From Circinella minor (taxonomy: Eukaryota; Mucoromycota; Mucoromycetes; Mucorales; Lichtheimiaceae): DNA of 64,000 nucleotides. Location of the stretch: the NCBI GenBank assembly GCA_016758965.1, contig JAEPRB010000066.1, forward strand, positions 111,725 through 175,724, given 5' to 3'. Shown here piece by piece: positions 1 through 11,054 of this stretch (the stretch's first letter is position 1; each line of letters begins with the position of its first letter). Both the position numbers and the translations under genes were made by a program. The notes under the pieces are model-generated. The model made no database searches and was not told the DNA's origin. It saw only the letters and a list, made by a program, of their open reading frames with translations.

Positions 1-2618
1 CAATTCCACAACAAATCGCTTGGAAACAACAATGTGGTGAAACTGCAATGGCTGTTTATCGTGAACTTGTCACAGTGATTAAACGGAAAGCTGCATTTCC
101 TGAAGATTCTGTCTGGAGATCATGGCCTAAAGGTAATTATATACATATATAATATCGAGAGAAAGAAAAGCTGATGTATATAAATGGTTAACTGATGACG
201 TTTTTTTTTCTGAAAAAAAAAATGAAATTATTAGACATTAAAGAAAAATTCAGGCGATGCCGAAGAGATTTGGGAGATACAATGATTAATCCATACTATA
301 TATTACGAGATGAATTATTGAATATTTTACTTGTTCATACAACCAACTTATTAGATCAATTGAATAATCCACCTTCCTCATTATTACAGGTAACAGAAAT
401 AATAATTGTATACACTATTACCAGAGAAATTTATTTATATTTAGGTAGCTAACTTGATTATATATATATATATATATATATATATAGGACCTTGAAGCGA
501 CAATGTTTTGTTTGAAAAGCATATGCGAAGAAATTCCAGCAGATGAAAACACATATATTCGAGAATTTTTTGGTCCTAAAGTACTTGGAAGGTTACCTAC
601 AACAACAAACGATGATTTCCGATTACAAAATACCATATTGCTTTTGACAGGTTCATTAGCTGAATGGTTAAAAGTACATCCAGAATTCTTAGCGCCTATC
701 ATGAATTATATAGTTCCATGTCTTAGTATTTCACGTTTAGCAATGTCTGCTGCTAGCGCATTTTCGGATATTTGTGATATATGTCGAGAATCATTGACGG
801 GTGAATTAGATAGTCTTATGCATGTATATGGTGCCATGGCAAATTCGATGATTGAGGTTTGTAAATATTTATATCTTCCCACCTCTATTAATTTATATGG
901 TAATAGTTAAGTTTATTAATAATATCTTTCTTCACAGTCAAATATTATGCAAAAAGTAGTAGAATCTGTTGCAGACGTTATCCAAGTATTACCTCCAGAA
1001 AGAGCTATTGCCCCGCTTATGGCATTAGCAGGAGATATTCTCCATGGTGCTGGAAAAGCACTCAACTCGTCAACCATAACAGAAGATAGTAATAACAATG
1101 ACGAAGAAGCTGCTCGTCAAGTCATTCTTGCTCAGTTGCATAACTTATCTGCCTGTTGTCGCGGTATTCAATCACCTAGTGATGATTATCAATCCTTATC
1201 AGCTCGAAACTCAAATTATGATAGCTTTGCCAATGGTGAATTAATAACTCTTTATTCTAAGGTGGATGGATTTCATCAATTTACAACTGCTATATACACG
1301 TCTGTTCAACAAATTGTAACTGGATGGCGACATGATGAAGACATCATGAAGGCTTTAACTCACTTTATTGAAGCAGGCATACGATCGATTAATCCTTTAT
1401 TGACGTTAGCGTTTGATGATGTTATTGCATTAACTGTTACAAGTTATCAGCAGACAGGATTTGCATGTTGGTTACACACCGCTACATTGATTATTACAGT
1501 GTATGGAGGATATAAGCCAAATTATCATCAGTTACGGGATTTATTAGGATCGTTGACTGAAAAGACACTTGATTTTATTGGTTCAGTGGATGGTAAGTGA
1601 GAACTAGGGTGGGATTTAACGGTGATGGTGATGGTGGTGGTGATGATGATGATGATGATGATGGGTGATAAATATATTTACTTTGTTTTCAATTACTTAT
1701 TTATTCTAGCTATGGAACAGTATCCTGATGTTGTGCACAACTATTTCAATTTATTGTCAAGGGTAGGATTAAACAACTATTGTCTACATAAATTTTTTCA
1801 GCTTGATATATATATATATATATCTTTTGACTTTAATTTTTCTTTCTTAGACCATTGGAAGATGTCCCATGACATTCTACCAATTACCACCAGATATGAT
1901 TAACACTGTATTTTTATTTGCAATTGCTGGTATGGGTCTTCAGGAACGACTTGCATTGAAAGCTGCCCTGATTTTTATGGTACGTTTGAGGTATTATATT
2001 TCTGCACTAATAAATACAAAAAAAAAAGGAACCAGGTAAATGGCTAACATAGCTTTTGGTTATAGGCGGAATTTGTAGCTCAGGAGTATGATGATAGTGA
2101 CCAATTGGCAGGAACAACGCATTCGTTGGTGATGAATATGGGATTACAAATTATGGAGCAGCTATTGGTTGTAAGTTTTTGTTTATAAAGAAGGAACATA
2201 GAAGAGAAAAAGGAAAGAAGGAAAGAGATAGCTTACCCCATTGTTATTTTTTCTTTTGTATAGGGAATTGGTGGTCGAGTACCACGATCATTTTCTGGAC
2301 CTTTAGTGGATATGTTATATAAATTGACTGGACGTTACATTGAAGGATGTAGACATTGGCTTAATCAATTACTTGCACAGGAAGGATTTCCATCTACACT
2401 AGTACAACAATCGGATAAACAAGCATTTATTAAGGGGATCACAGGGTAAGAAAAAGATAACAATATACAGATGTAAATATTACATCATTGGGCCAGTAAC
2501 TAAATAATGACTATTTTATTATAGAACTCGATCTGTAAAAAAGTTTAAGCAGTGTACACATGAATTTTCTATAAAATGTAGAGGTTTAAATAATACAGCA
2601 TTTGGATCTGTAGCATAA
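1..2618 (+). CDS. IPO13: Importin-13 family karyopherin-beta, 3' part (5' end outside window)
   Basis: Nuclear transport receptor of the importin-beta superfamily, expected to carry cargo between cytoplasm and nucleus under Ran control. Exons join(<1..132, 235..389, 488..856, 938..1592, 1710..1762, 1851..1979, 2066..2170, 2264..2445, 2525..2618); all junctions are GT-AG and keep the frame. The visible part is about 590 residues of helical HEAT-repeat sequence. Recognition rests on the segment FRRCRRDLGDTMINPYY in exon 2 and the extreme C-terminus with KFKQCTHEF followed by CRGLNNT, which matches the importin-13 C-terminal pattern (F-x-x-x-CRGL). The N-terminal Ran-binding half lies left of the window. 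Intron 2 carries a (TA)n run and intron 4 a (GAT/GGT)n run. It converges on the LRR gene. TNPO3/Mtr10 is the nearest alternative, but the C-terminal CRGL signature favours importin-13. Confidence 0.85.
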
Positions 2619-2970
2619 TATACTAATAATTAAACATATTATTTATTCTTTTTCTTATATTTTATTTCAATGATAAACTCAATCACTACACCCATTGTTT
2701 TTCTATCACAACACTTTTTTAAATTAAGCTGTCTTACGAGAACACAAATACTTTATAATATACGTATCATAAGGACCTGAAAAAATATAATAAATTATAT
2801 AATGCAGAAGAAAAAAAATACATAAAACAACGGTATAATTGCCGAAGTTGGAGTCAGATTAATGAAAGACGGTATGTATGTCAGATTATATAAATTTACA
2901 AGTTATTAAAATGGTATATTATATATGTATGGATATCCTTATTTATAATTGTACTGTATATATAACGACC
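2619..2970. other. Intergenic, convergent 3' ends
   Basis: AT-rich spacer of about 350 bp between the importin-13 stop codon and the stop codon of the LRR gene on the other strand. It should contain both 3' UTRs. No conserved ORF, tRNA or repeat was seen. Confidence 0.7.
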
Positions 2971-4986
2971 CTACTTTATCAAATGGGTTAATTCCACTTG
3001 ATTCTTTGTAGTTGTTGTCGTTGTTGTAGATGATTCAGCAGCAGCAGACATATTATTAATACTCTTATCTCTTTCATTTTGTCCTGTTCCTCTTGATATT
3101 GCATGAATTGATGTCTGAGAAAAAGTATCATCATCATCATCTGGAGAAGCTCGAGCCATTGGTTGAAATTTACGATGTTGACGTGTTAAACAAGAAAGTA
3201 TTATAACTTGAATAATAGCTCGTACAACCCCCAATCCGCTTGTAATACAAGTTAGCAATACTGAAGCTACTGGTGCATGTAACATCATTAAATAAATTGC
3301 CACTATTGTATGAGGAATGTCTGCCACAAATACTTTAATCCAACTAAACACAATAGGGACACGATGATCAATAGGTAATCTATAAGCCGACAAATTTAGC
3401 ATTCGAATTTCATATAATCCAAAATTATTTAAATCCAAAGTACAAAATAAAAAAACAGGCCACGTCCTTCGAATGACCAAAATACTGAAACGACGACAGC
3501 AATATCGATAAAGATAGGTATTGGCCAAAAGATAGATACCAGTTGTCACAGCTATTACTATGAAACTCGTTTTGTATGCCATTACTTGTAATCCCAGATG
3601 AACCATCATGGTAATTAAGTTGATTGTACTGAATGCTGAATAAAACACAGTGATCCAACAAATAAAAGAAGTGTGCTGATGTTTTTTAAGTGTAATGTAA
3701 ATCCACACACATAGGATGAGGACCAAACATACTCCTACAACAACCCATTGAATCATATATTGTCGCATAATATCCCCAAAACTTGGAACCAGCTGACAAT
3801 GTTGACATAGATTCCACGAGTTACCAATACCCGAACACAAGATCGGATTACCACTCAAATTGCATGTTTTTGTATCGCGAACTGACGATGGAATTTCTCC
3901 TGTTAATTCATTATTGGATAAATCAAGTGTATCAAGTTGAATATTAGATAACCCATCGGAAGGGAGGGCGCCATATATTCGATTGCCTGTCAAATTAAGG
4001 GCTTGAAGTGGTAAGGTACTGAATATATCGGATGGTATGATATCTACTATATTAGCATGGTAAGAAAACGATGATAATTGTGTTAATTGGCTGAGCCATG
4101 TTGGAAATGTTGCATGTTGTTTTTGATGCGTAGCCCCTACTGTTGCCACTATTAAACTTTGCAAATGCTGTTTTTGTGGTTTGGTAAAAAGTGGTGTAAG
4201 CCACTTAGAAACATCAAAACTTGTCATTGCTGATTGTTCATCTTGTATTTGAATATCCAGATGTATTAGATTGGTACAGTTGGATAAAAATAAAGAACTA
4301 TTTGGTGATGATATATCCAATGTAAGATTTGTTAATAGTCCACAAATTGAAGTCAATGTATTCAAGGATGAGGCGTTTTGCTGCCAATTGAGTCCTAACA
4401 GGACAAAATGTTTGACAGATGGAAACAAATCAGGAATAATCCATGATGGTATGATGTTACTTTCGGAAAGATCAAGCGTTTGAATGGGAGATAATGTACT
4501 AATAGTAGTAGCGTTACTATTACTAATTGTTGGGGGAGTCGATAAGAACTGTGTGCCTCGTATCTCTAATGTTCTTAATACGCTGTTATTGCTACTGAGT
4601 GAATTAAAAAGTAATGGACAAGTTGCTTGATCAATATAATAGTTCAGAGTTAATTGTTCAAGTTTTGGTAGTTGTGAAATAATGGATATAGTATTGTTAT
4701 CACATTTAATATTACTGCTGTCGTTGTTGTCGTATATTAATGTCGTGATTTCTTTTTCGTTGTTACAAGTAACATGAAGTGATACTTGTCGTAGTAATGT
4801 TGTATTGCAGCAAAAAAAAGGGTCATCATTATTGTTAGGAACACGAGTAAAATGTGTCCATAAAGTTTGACACGTATTATTATTTTGTTGTTGAGCTTTT
4901 ACTGGTTTAAAATAAAAAAAGGTAACTGCTACTATTAGCACTACCAGATACGAGCATAATGATAGTTGTCGAATTGCAAATGGCAT
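2971..4986 (-). CDS. Intronless LRR-ectodomain multi-pass membrane protein
   Basis: A single uninterrupted 671-residue ORF in a neighbourhood where the other genes have 3 to 13 exons. Residues 1-31 look like a signal peptide. Residues 32-400 are Asn- and Ser-rich with many N-glycosylation sequons and leucine-rich repeats; the clearest repeats are around 325-375, for example LDTLDLSNNELTGEIPSS, followed by a cysteine cluster (about 375-397) resembling an LRR C-terminal cap. Then come about six hydrophobic segments (roughly 411-433, 441-466, 473-493, 502-519, 543-566, 570-598) and an acidic, Ser/Thr-rich cytoplasmic tail. The layout suggests a cell-surface sensor or adhesion receptor. No kinase or known signalling domain is visible. 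Function is unknown; receptor is an inference from architecture. The start codon directly precedes the signal peptide. Confidence 0.8.
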   Translation of the reverse strand: MPFAIRQLSLCSYLVVLIVAVTFFYFKPVKAQQQNNNTCQTLWTHFTRVPNNNDDPFFCCNTTLLRQVSLHVTCNNEKEITTLIYDNNDSSNIKCDNNTISIISQLPKLEQLTLNYYIDQATCPLLFNSLSSNNSVLRTLEIRGTQFLSTPPTISNSNATTISTLSPIQTLDLSESNIIPSWIIPDLFPSVKHFVLLGLNWQQNASSLNTLTSICGLLTNLTLDISSPNSSLFLSNCTNLIHLDIQIQDEQSAMTSFDVSKWLTPLFTKPQKQHLQSLIVATVGATHQKQHATFPTWLSQLTQLSSFSYHANIVDIIPSDIFSTLPLQALNLTGNRIYGALPSDGLSNIQLDTLDLSNNELTGEIPSSVRDTKTCNLSGNPILCSGIGNSWNLCQHCQLVPSFGDIMRQYMIQWVVVGVCLVLILCVWIYITLKKHQHTSFICWITVFYSAFSTINLITMMVHLGLQVMAYKTSFIVIAVTTGIYLLANTYLYRYCCRRFSILVIRRTWPVFLFCTLDLNNFGLYEIRMLNLSAYRLPIDHRVPIVFSWIKVFVADIPHTIVAIYLMMLHAPVASVLLTCITSGLGVVRAIIQVIILSCLTRQHRKFQPMARASPDDDDDTFSQTSIHAISRGTGQNERDKSINNMSAAAESSTTTTTTTKNQVELTHLIK

Positions 4987-5158
4987 TTATGTAATGTACA
5001 AGAAATATAAGATAAATAAATAAAAAAAGAGTAAGAAGTAGAAGAAGGAGGGAACCATGTGATATTATTTTTTTATATGACATTATATGAAAGGATGGGG
5101 GAGCAGAACTAAAAATGCTCTAAAATGGAAAACACTTTTTAAGAACCTACTAAAAACG

Positions 5159-8100
5159 CTATCGGAACAAGGATCCTTTACACCCAATAGGGCTATTACT
5201 TGGTATTTTTGTTGTTGTATGTTCAATACTGCATAAATGACGCATTGTGGGTCTACCATGAGGACAATTCTAATATATATATATATAATACACACATTTG
5301 TTTCAATGTTATATTTTATTATCATTGTATAACATTATTTACTCTTAGAAAACAGCCACAAACTTACCCAAGGTTGGTCAATTTCACCCATATGTTGAAC
5401 AATCTATAATAATAACAACCATAATAATAAAGACAGTTATATAATTATTATAAGAATTAATTAATTGTAAGTTGTATTTTCTGTTTGTTTAATCAAATAT
5501 TTTAAGAGTCATGTATAAAATTTTGAACTTTACTTGACACATTTTGCGCATATTAAGACAGTGGCCTATCATGACTGAACTACGACAAGCTCGAGATGCA
5601 AACATGGCTCGTGCACGCGAACATCGTACCATTTGGCCGGGGCGTTCAGATAATGCATATACAAGTTCACTAAAATCTATTGTATTATCATTTTTACATT
5701 AACTTTTAAAAATCAATATTACAATAAAACATACATCAAAATACTGGTTATACCTTTTTTATCAAATATCACATTTTTAGAAATTGGTTGTGAGATAACA
5801 CGAATTCTTTGGCTTGGTTGTTTTTCGGGATCAATTTCAAGTTCAAAACCATTAGCACGTAAAATTTCCACATTTTCCATGGCAACGATTTCTTCAGCTG
5901 CAGTTAATTCCGGGTTCTGCGGTCTAAATCATTTTTTTTTTCTGCGTTAGCCATAAAATCAACCAAACTTTTTTCTTTCTCTCTCTTTCTTTTATAGATG
6001 TATAAATATTTACTTGATTAACCGCTGACCGTCGATCGCTGTTGTTAGCTGTAAAGTTTCAAAGTTATATTTTTCATCAGAAGCGTGTTGATCCACAATA
6101 AATAAATCGTGATTATTTAACATGGTAATAATAAAGCCAAGATTGAACTGTCCGATCACTTTCATTTTTGAAAAGTCTGTCTTTCTAATTACACGACTTA
6201 ATGCTGCTGTTGCTGTTTCATTATCATCAGTATTTGTTAAATTGGCATCATCCAATGTATCCGTCATGGTAATATCAGTGTCAGTAGTAGTTTTAACAGT
6301 GGTAGATGTGGGTATATTTGCTCTTGTCAAGGAACTTCGTCGCCGACGTTGCCTTTGTCTGTTGATGGAATTTTCGAATGTACTAGGTTGAATGGTTATA
6401 GATCGTGTAGTACCACGTGTATACCATGGTCCAGGATTACGAAACACTAAACTTTCATTATTTTGAATTATAATCTCCTCTGTTTCATCATGTATTTCTT
6501 CGTTGTCACTGTGTTCGGTTGCTTGCATATCTGCTTCTATAGTTACGCCGGGCGTCGTCATTTGAATATCATTACTGTCGTCATCATCTTCTAATTCATC
6601 ATCATTGTCTTCCTTTTCTCTACACATCAACTCATCAAGAAGTGGATCTCTATTTACTAGCCGTTGTTGCCGTTCTCTTTGTTCATTGGTTACTCGTGCG
6701 CGTTTAGTTATAAAATCCATAATACTACCGTTGTTATTATCATTGTAAATTCGTTTCCGACTACTAATACTACTGATGCTACTTCCTGATGATGGTGATA
6801 GTGATGGTCTTTGATTTGAATATGTAAAAGATGATAAAGATGCACGAGAAATGGGTGCTGAACGTGGTTGACTAGACCTTGAAACAGAAGATGGAGGTGT
6901 TGGCAATTGTGTTGTTTGTGTAGATATAGGTAAAAAAGAAGCAGATGGTTCTTCTAATATTGTAGTTTCTGTTGTTTCTGCCCTAGTTGTTTCAGATTCT
7001 TGTTGATTACTGCGTTGTTGATTGAAAGATGTAAATGGTTCGGCTACATATGTTGATCGTGATGGTTCAAGTTGTTCTCGCAGTTCATCCTATTATATGC
7101 ACTGATAGTTAAAAATATAATCCCAAAATCAAAATGCAAAACAAAAGAATTTTATGGTATGAAAAACATACGCTAATATATTCAATGATATTTTGTTCGT
7201 TGTGAAGAAGAATCGTTCGTTTGTCGGGTGTTACATTAACATCATACATATCTTAACATTATATTATATAATCGATTAGTAATTGTAAGCCATTCTTTTT
7301 TTTTTTTTTTGGAAAAGCAGTAATAATTCATCATTCTTACTTGGTGAAAGCCGAATATCAGCAACAATGAATGGGTATTGATTTGAAACAAAAGAACGGT
7401 ATAATTCATTCAATGCTTTCGCCAGCTATAGAAGAAAGAAAAGAAGCAAACAGCTGTAAGTAAAATTTAGAGAGAAAAGTGAATAACAATGGGAACAATA
7501 ATAGATAGACACTCACCTTTGGAAGAGCACAAGGTCGACCATTAATAAAGAAATATTGTCGATCACCACTACTACGTCCATAGCCGAATTGTGGTTTCGA
7601 TATAAATCCATGGATAACAGGCTGTGTTCTAGTTGGTAATAAGGAAAATACCAGTTACTTTCTTAGTTATTCTCTCTTTCTCTCATTTTTCTATCCTCGT
7701 TAACAAAAAAAGTAGCTCTCTCTTTTTAAATAACTTACTCTGAACCAATAATTTTAGCATTATCATCTTCTTCAGTATTCTGATTGCTTCGGTTTATTGC
7801 AGGAAGATCAACTTGAAAAAGCATAATTTGAGATAACATTTTGATACCGAAAATATTGGAGATATTTTCACGGACTGCCTTGTTACCACTTGTAGCAATT
7901 ACTTGTGAAATGGCTCTATCAAGGGTATTAACCGAATAATGGCTTTTAGTCGAAAAAAACAGACTTATGACGGATAGTTAATGAAAAAGCCTTACCCTCT
8001 TGCAAGTTGATTTGTAGCAGTAAGTTTTGTATTTTTTGCAATAATACCATAAGCTTGAACGATTGCAATGGCTTTACCATATTCACGTTTAATATTACGT

Positions 8101-8889
8101 TTGAACTCTTGTTGTCGAACAGGTAATGTATAGAAAATTTTAGATAACTGAATTGTTGTACCCATCTATTATTGATATATCCAGTTGAGTTGTTTTTCTT
8201 TTCAATAATAATATTAGTTAATACGAGAGAATAGATTACCGCACGAGCAATTGGTGTTTGGGATACTAAATGACCTTCTATATCATAAACAAGTTTTACG
8301 CCTCTTGGTTCCTGATCTTTTGTGGCTGTAGTGACAACTACTTTAGATAATGCACATAAAGAACTAAGAGCTTCTCCTCGAAATCCAAACGTAGTTACAC
8401 TTTCTAAATCTTCAAAACGTTCGATTTTTGATGTATAATGCTTTAACGCTATATAATATAATATAATATAATTGCCATTATTTATTACCTTTGTCAGTAA
8501 ACCAAACAAGTGTATATGCATGAAATAAATATACAGGACAACAATTTTGACTTTTTTTTTTTTACCTAAATGTTCATAGTTTTCAGGTGCAATCCCATAT
8601 CCATTATCAATTACTTCAAGACATTCAGCACCATTTTCCTTAAATTTGATTTCTAAAAGACAAAATTAAAGAGCAAACCCCCCCCCCCGTTTTTTTTTCA
8701 GTAAATATACAACGAAGAAAAAGACAAAAGGTTTTCTTTTTATTAATACTCGCTATTACCTATCGAAGTCGCACCGGCATCAAGGCTATTTTCAACAAGT
8801 TCTTTTACCGCCATGGCTAAGTCAAGTACAACTTGTCCTGAACATATCCGATGAACAGTTTGTTTATCAATGGCAGCAATGGAGCTCAT
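5159..8889 (-). CDS. PMS1: PMS1, MutL-alpha mismatch-repair endonuclease subunit
   Basis: Pairs with MLH1 to form the latent endonuclease that nicks the daughter strand in mismatch repair. Exons complement(join(5159..5269, 5368..5403, 5534..5669, 5735..5923, 6014..7089, 7172..7251, 7341..7425, 7517..7628, 7739..7942, 7996..8165, 8240..8448, 8566..8652, 8760..8889)) give about 874 aa with all phases consistent. The N-terminal GHKL ATPase shows [13 protein letters not shown] (about residues 29-41), DNGYGI and GFRGEAL. A long, low-complexity Ser/Thr/acidic linker occupies exon 9. The C-terminal metal endonuclease motifs are all present: [19 protein letters not shown] and CPHGRP near the C-terminus. 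So it is a PMS2-type endonuclease rather than MLH1 or MLH3-like. Intron 1 carries an 11-base C run near 8678-8688. The gene has 172 bp between its stop codon and the start codon of the LRR gene, same strand. Confidence 0.95.
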
Positions 8890-9735
8890 TATTATACAAT
8901 GAAAAAAAAACACGTTGAAAGAAAAGAAAACCGCGACTGAAAAATAACGCGTTGATTATAAAGCTCCAAGAGCGCGCGTTAATGGTGAACTTGAAGAACT
9001 CAACTTGTGCCACACTTTCCTAATATGGTTTGCGGCTCAATTAAAGATTTGCCGATTTTTCTTCGTTGACTCATAGTCAAGAAACGATAAGGAGAAAGTT
9101 TGTTGTTATATTTTTTGTTTTTATTACAAACAATATTGTTGTAGAAAAGCGAGGATACTTGTACATAAAGGGAAAAAGGTTATTAAGAGCTGATATTGCG
9201 AATGCAGACAATAGTTAACTTATTATTAATCAGATTTATTAAGACAATTTTTTTCTGTACGTATTGAAAAAGGATACATGTACTGTCCAGGTACGTACAA
9301 TAAAAAAGGTAAAATAAAGTGTTATAGGTTATGACTCAAAAAACAGTAATTGAAATAATACTTATAAATCTGTACGTATCCCACATAAATAATATTTTAT
9401 TTAGAAACCAGTTTATCAAAAAAATGATATTATCATAAACATTTTTCTTTTTTCTTTTGTTTTTAATCGAATATATATATCTGGATGAAATATAGTAAAA
9501 CTTTTATTTTCGATATTTAAAAGAAAATGGAGAAGACAGGTATAAAAAAGTTTCTCAAGCATTAAATAAATATCATATCGGGGAGTACTAATAACCATTT
9601 CGGGAGCGTTTCTTTTCGGAACGAAATCATCCGAAATTATGCCTAAAAAAACAGAATATAAAGAAAGAGATGAGAATTTTTGTTTGTTTGCATAATTTAA
9701 AACACTTTTCTTTCACAATACTATTTAAAAAGACA
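8890..9735. other. Divergent intergenic region PMS1 / phosphate carrier
   Basis: About 850 bp between two start codons, so it should hold both promoters. It contains the ACGCGT box near PMS1 and, at about 9256-9376, three TACGTA palindromes. No additional gene was seen; the hydrophobic open frames here are AT-rich noise. Confidence 0.6.
8947..8952. promoter_or_regulatory. MluI cell-cycle box (ACGCGT) upstream of PMS1
   Basis: A perfect palindromic ACGCGT lies 58 bp upstream of the PMS1 start codon, with a GCGCGCG run about 25 bp further out. In yeasts this hexamer is the MBF binding site that drives G1/S expression of replication and repair genes. Position and target gene make a regulatory role plausible; use in this fungus is inferred. 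Confidence 0.5.
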
Positions 9736-11054
9736 ATGTCCTCTTACCCTATCTCAAAAAAATATTTGATATATTCTGTTCAAGAAAGTAAACCAGCTGC
9801 ACCAAAATCGTCTATTGATTTAAACAGTAATAAATATTTTGCTTATTGTGCTCTCGGTGGTATCATAGCATGCGGGTACACATATCTCCTCTTAATTTTA
9901 ATGTAGTTTTGGCATACGTACTATTATTGTTGACTAAAAGATAAATATACTTATAATTATTATTTATATACAGTCCTACGCATGCTTTAATGACACCCTT
10001 GGATTTGGTGAAATGTCGGTTACAGGTATATAATTCAAAATAAAAATGGCTGTCAATATGAGAAAAAAAGATATTGATTATTGTTACATAGGTAAAACCT
10101 ACTTTATACAAAGGCATTTTTGATGGATGGAAAACCATTATACGTTCAGAAGGTTTCGGAGGTGTCATGGTGGGTTTCGGTCCTACAGCCATTGGTTATT
10201 CATTACAAGGTGTTGGCAAATATGGTCTTTATGAATATTTTAAATTCAAGTATGGCGAAATTGTAGGCGAATCCAATGCACACAAATATCGTGCCTTTTT
10301 ATATTTGACTGCTTCGGCTTCGGCTGAATTATTTGCAGACATACTTTTATGTCCATGGGAAGCCCTAAAGGTACGACAACAAACATCTTATCCGCCATTT
10401 GCTCGAGGTACTAAAGAAGGATTCCAAAAATTGAAATCATTGGAAGGGTTTTCCGGATTTTATAAAGGTATCGTTCCGCTTTGGGGTCGGCAAATTCCTT
10501 ACACGATGATGAAGTTTGCATCGTTTGAAGGTACGGTGGAGTTGATTTACAAAAACTTTTTAACTAAACCAAAGAATGAATATAGTAAATTACAACAGGT
10601 ACGTAAAAATATATATTGGTTTTTTTAAAGGAGATTGTGCATCTATATATATAGGTCTGTACAATATAAGTGCTCAATATGTTGATTAGCGATATATCTT
10701 GTTTACTATATGTGTATATAGCTTGGTGTTAGTTTTGCTGGTGGCTATATTGCTGGTGTTTTGTGTGGTTTAGTGTCGCATCCAGCTGATGTAATTGTAT
10801 CAAAACTGAATAACTTACCCAAAGCCGAGGCTGGAAAATCACAACATGGACTTATTGATATCGCCAAGGATCTCGGAATAAAGGGTGTATGGAGAGGTCT
10901 AGGACCACGTATTATAATGATTGGTACCTTAACTGGTCTTCAATGGTTAAGTTATGATACATTCAAGGTGTATGTTGGCTTGCCAACCACGGGCTCGACA
11001 GAACAAGCTGTTCTACTTCCAAAAGAACATGAATTGATCAAAAATCAAAAATAA
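9736..11054 (+). CDS. PIC2: Mitochondrial phosphate carrier, PIC2 type (SLC25 family)
   Basis: Inner-membrane carrier importing phosphate (yeast Pic2 also moves copper) into the mitochondrial matrix. Exons join(9736..9875, 9974..10025, 10092..10598, 10722..11054) give about 343 aa. The three mitochondrial-carrier repeats each show the P-x-[DE]-x-x-[KR] signature: TPLDLVKCRLQ, CPWEALKVRQQ and HPADVIVSKL. Other family blocks are GYSLQGVGKYGLYEYFK, VPLWGRQIPYTMMKF and the C-terminal YVGLPTTG, the last also being the end of yeast Pic2. An in-frame ATG exists at 9670, but 9736 gives the expected short N-terminus. AATAAA-like signals follow the stop codon at about 11085. Confidence 0.92.
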
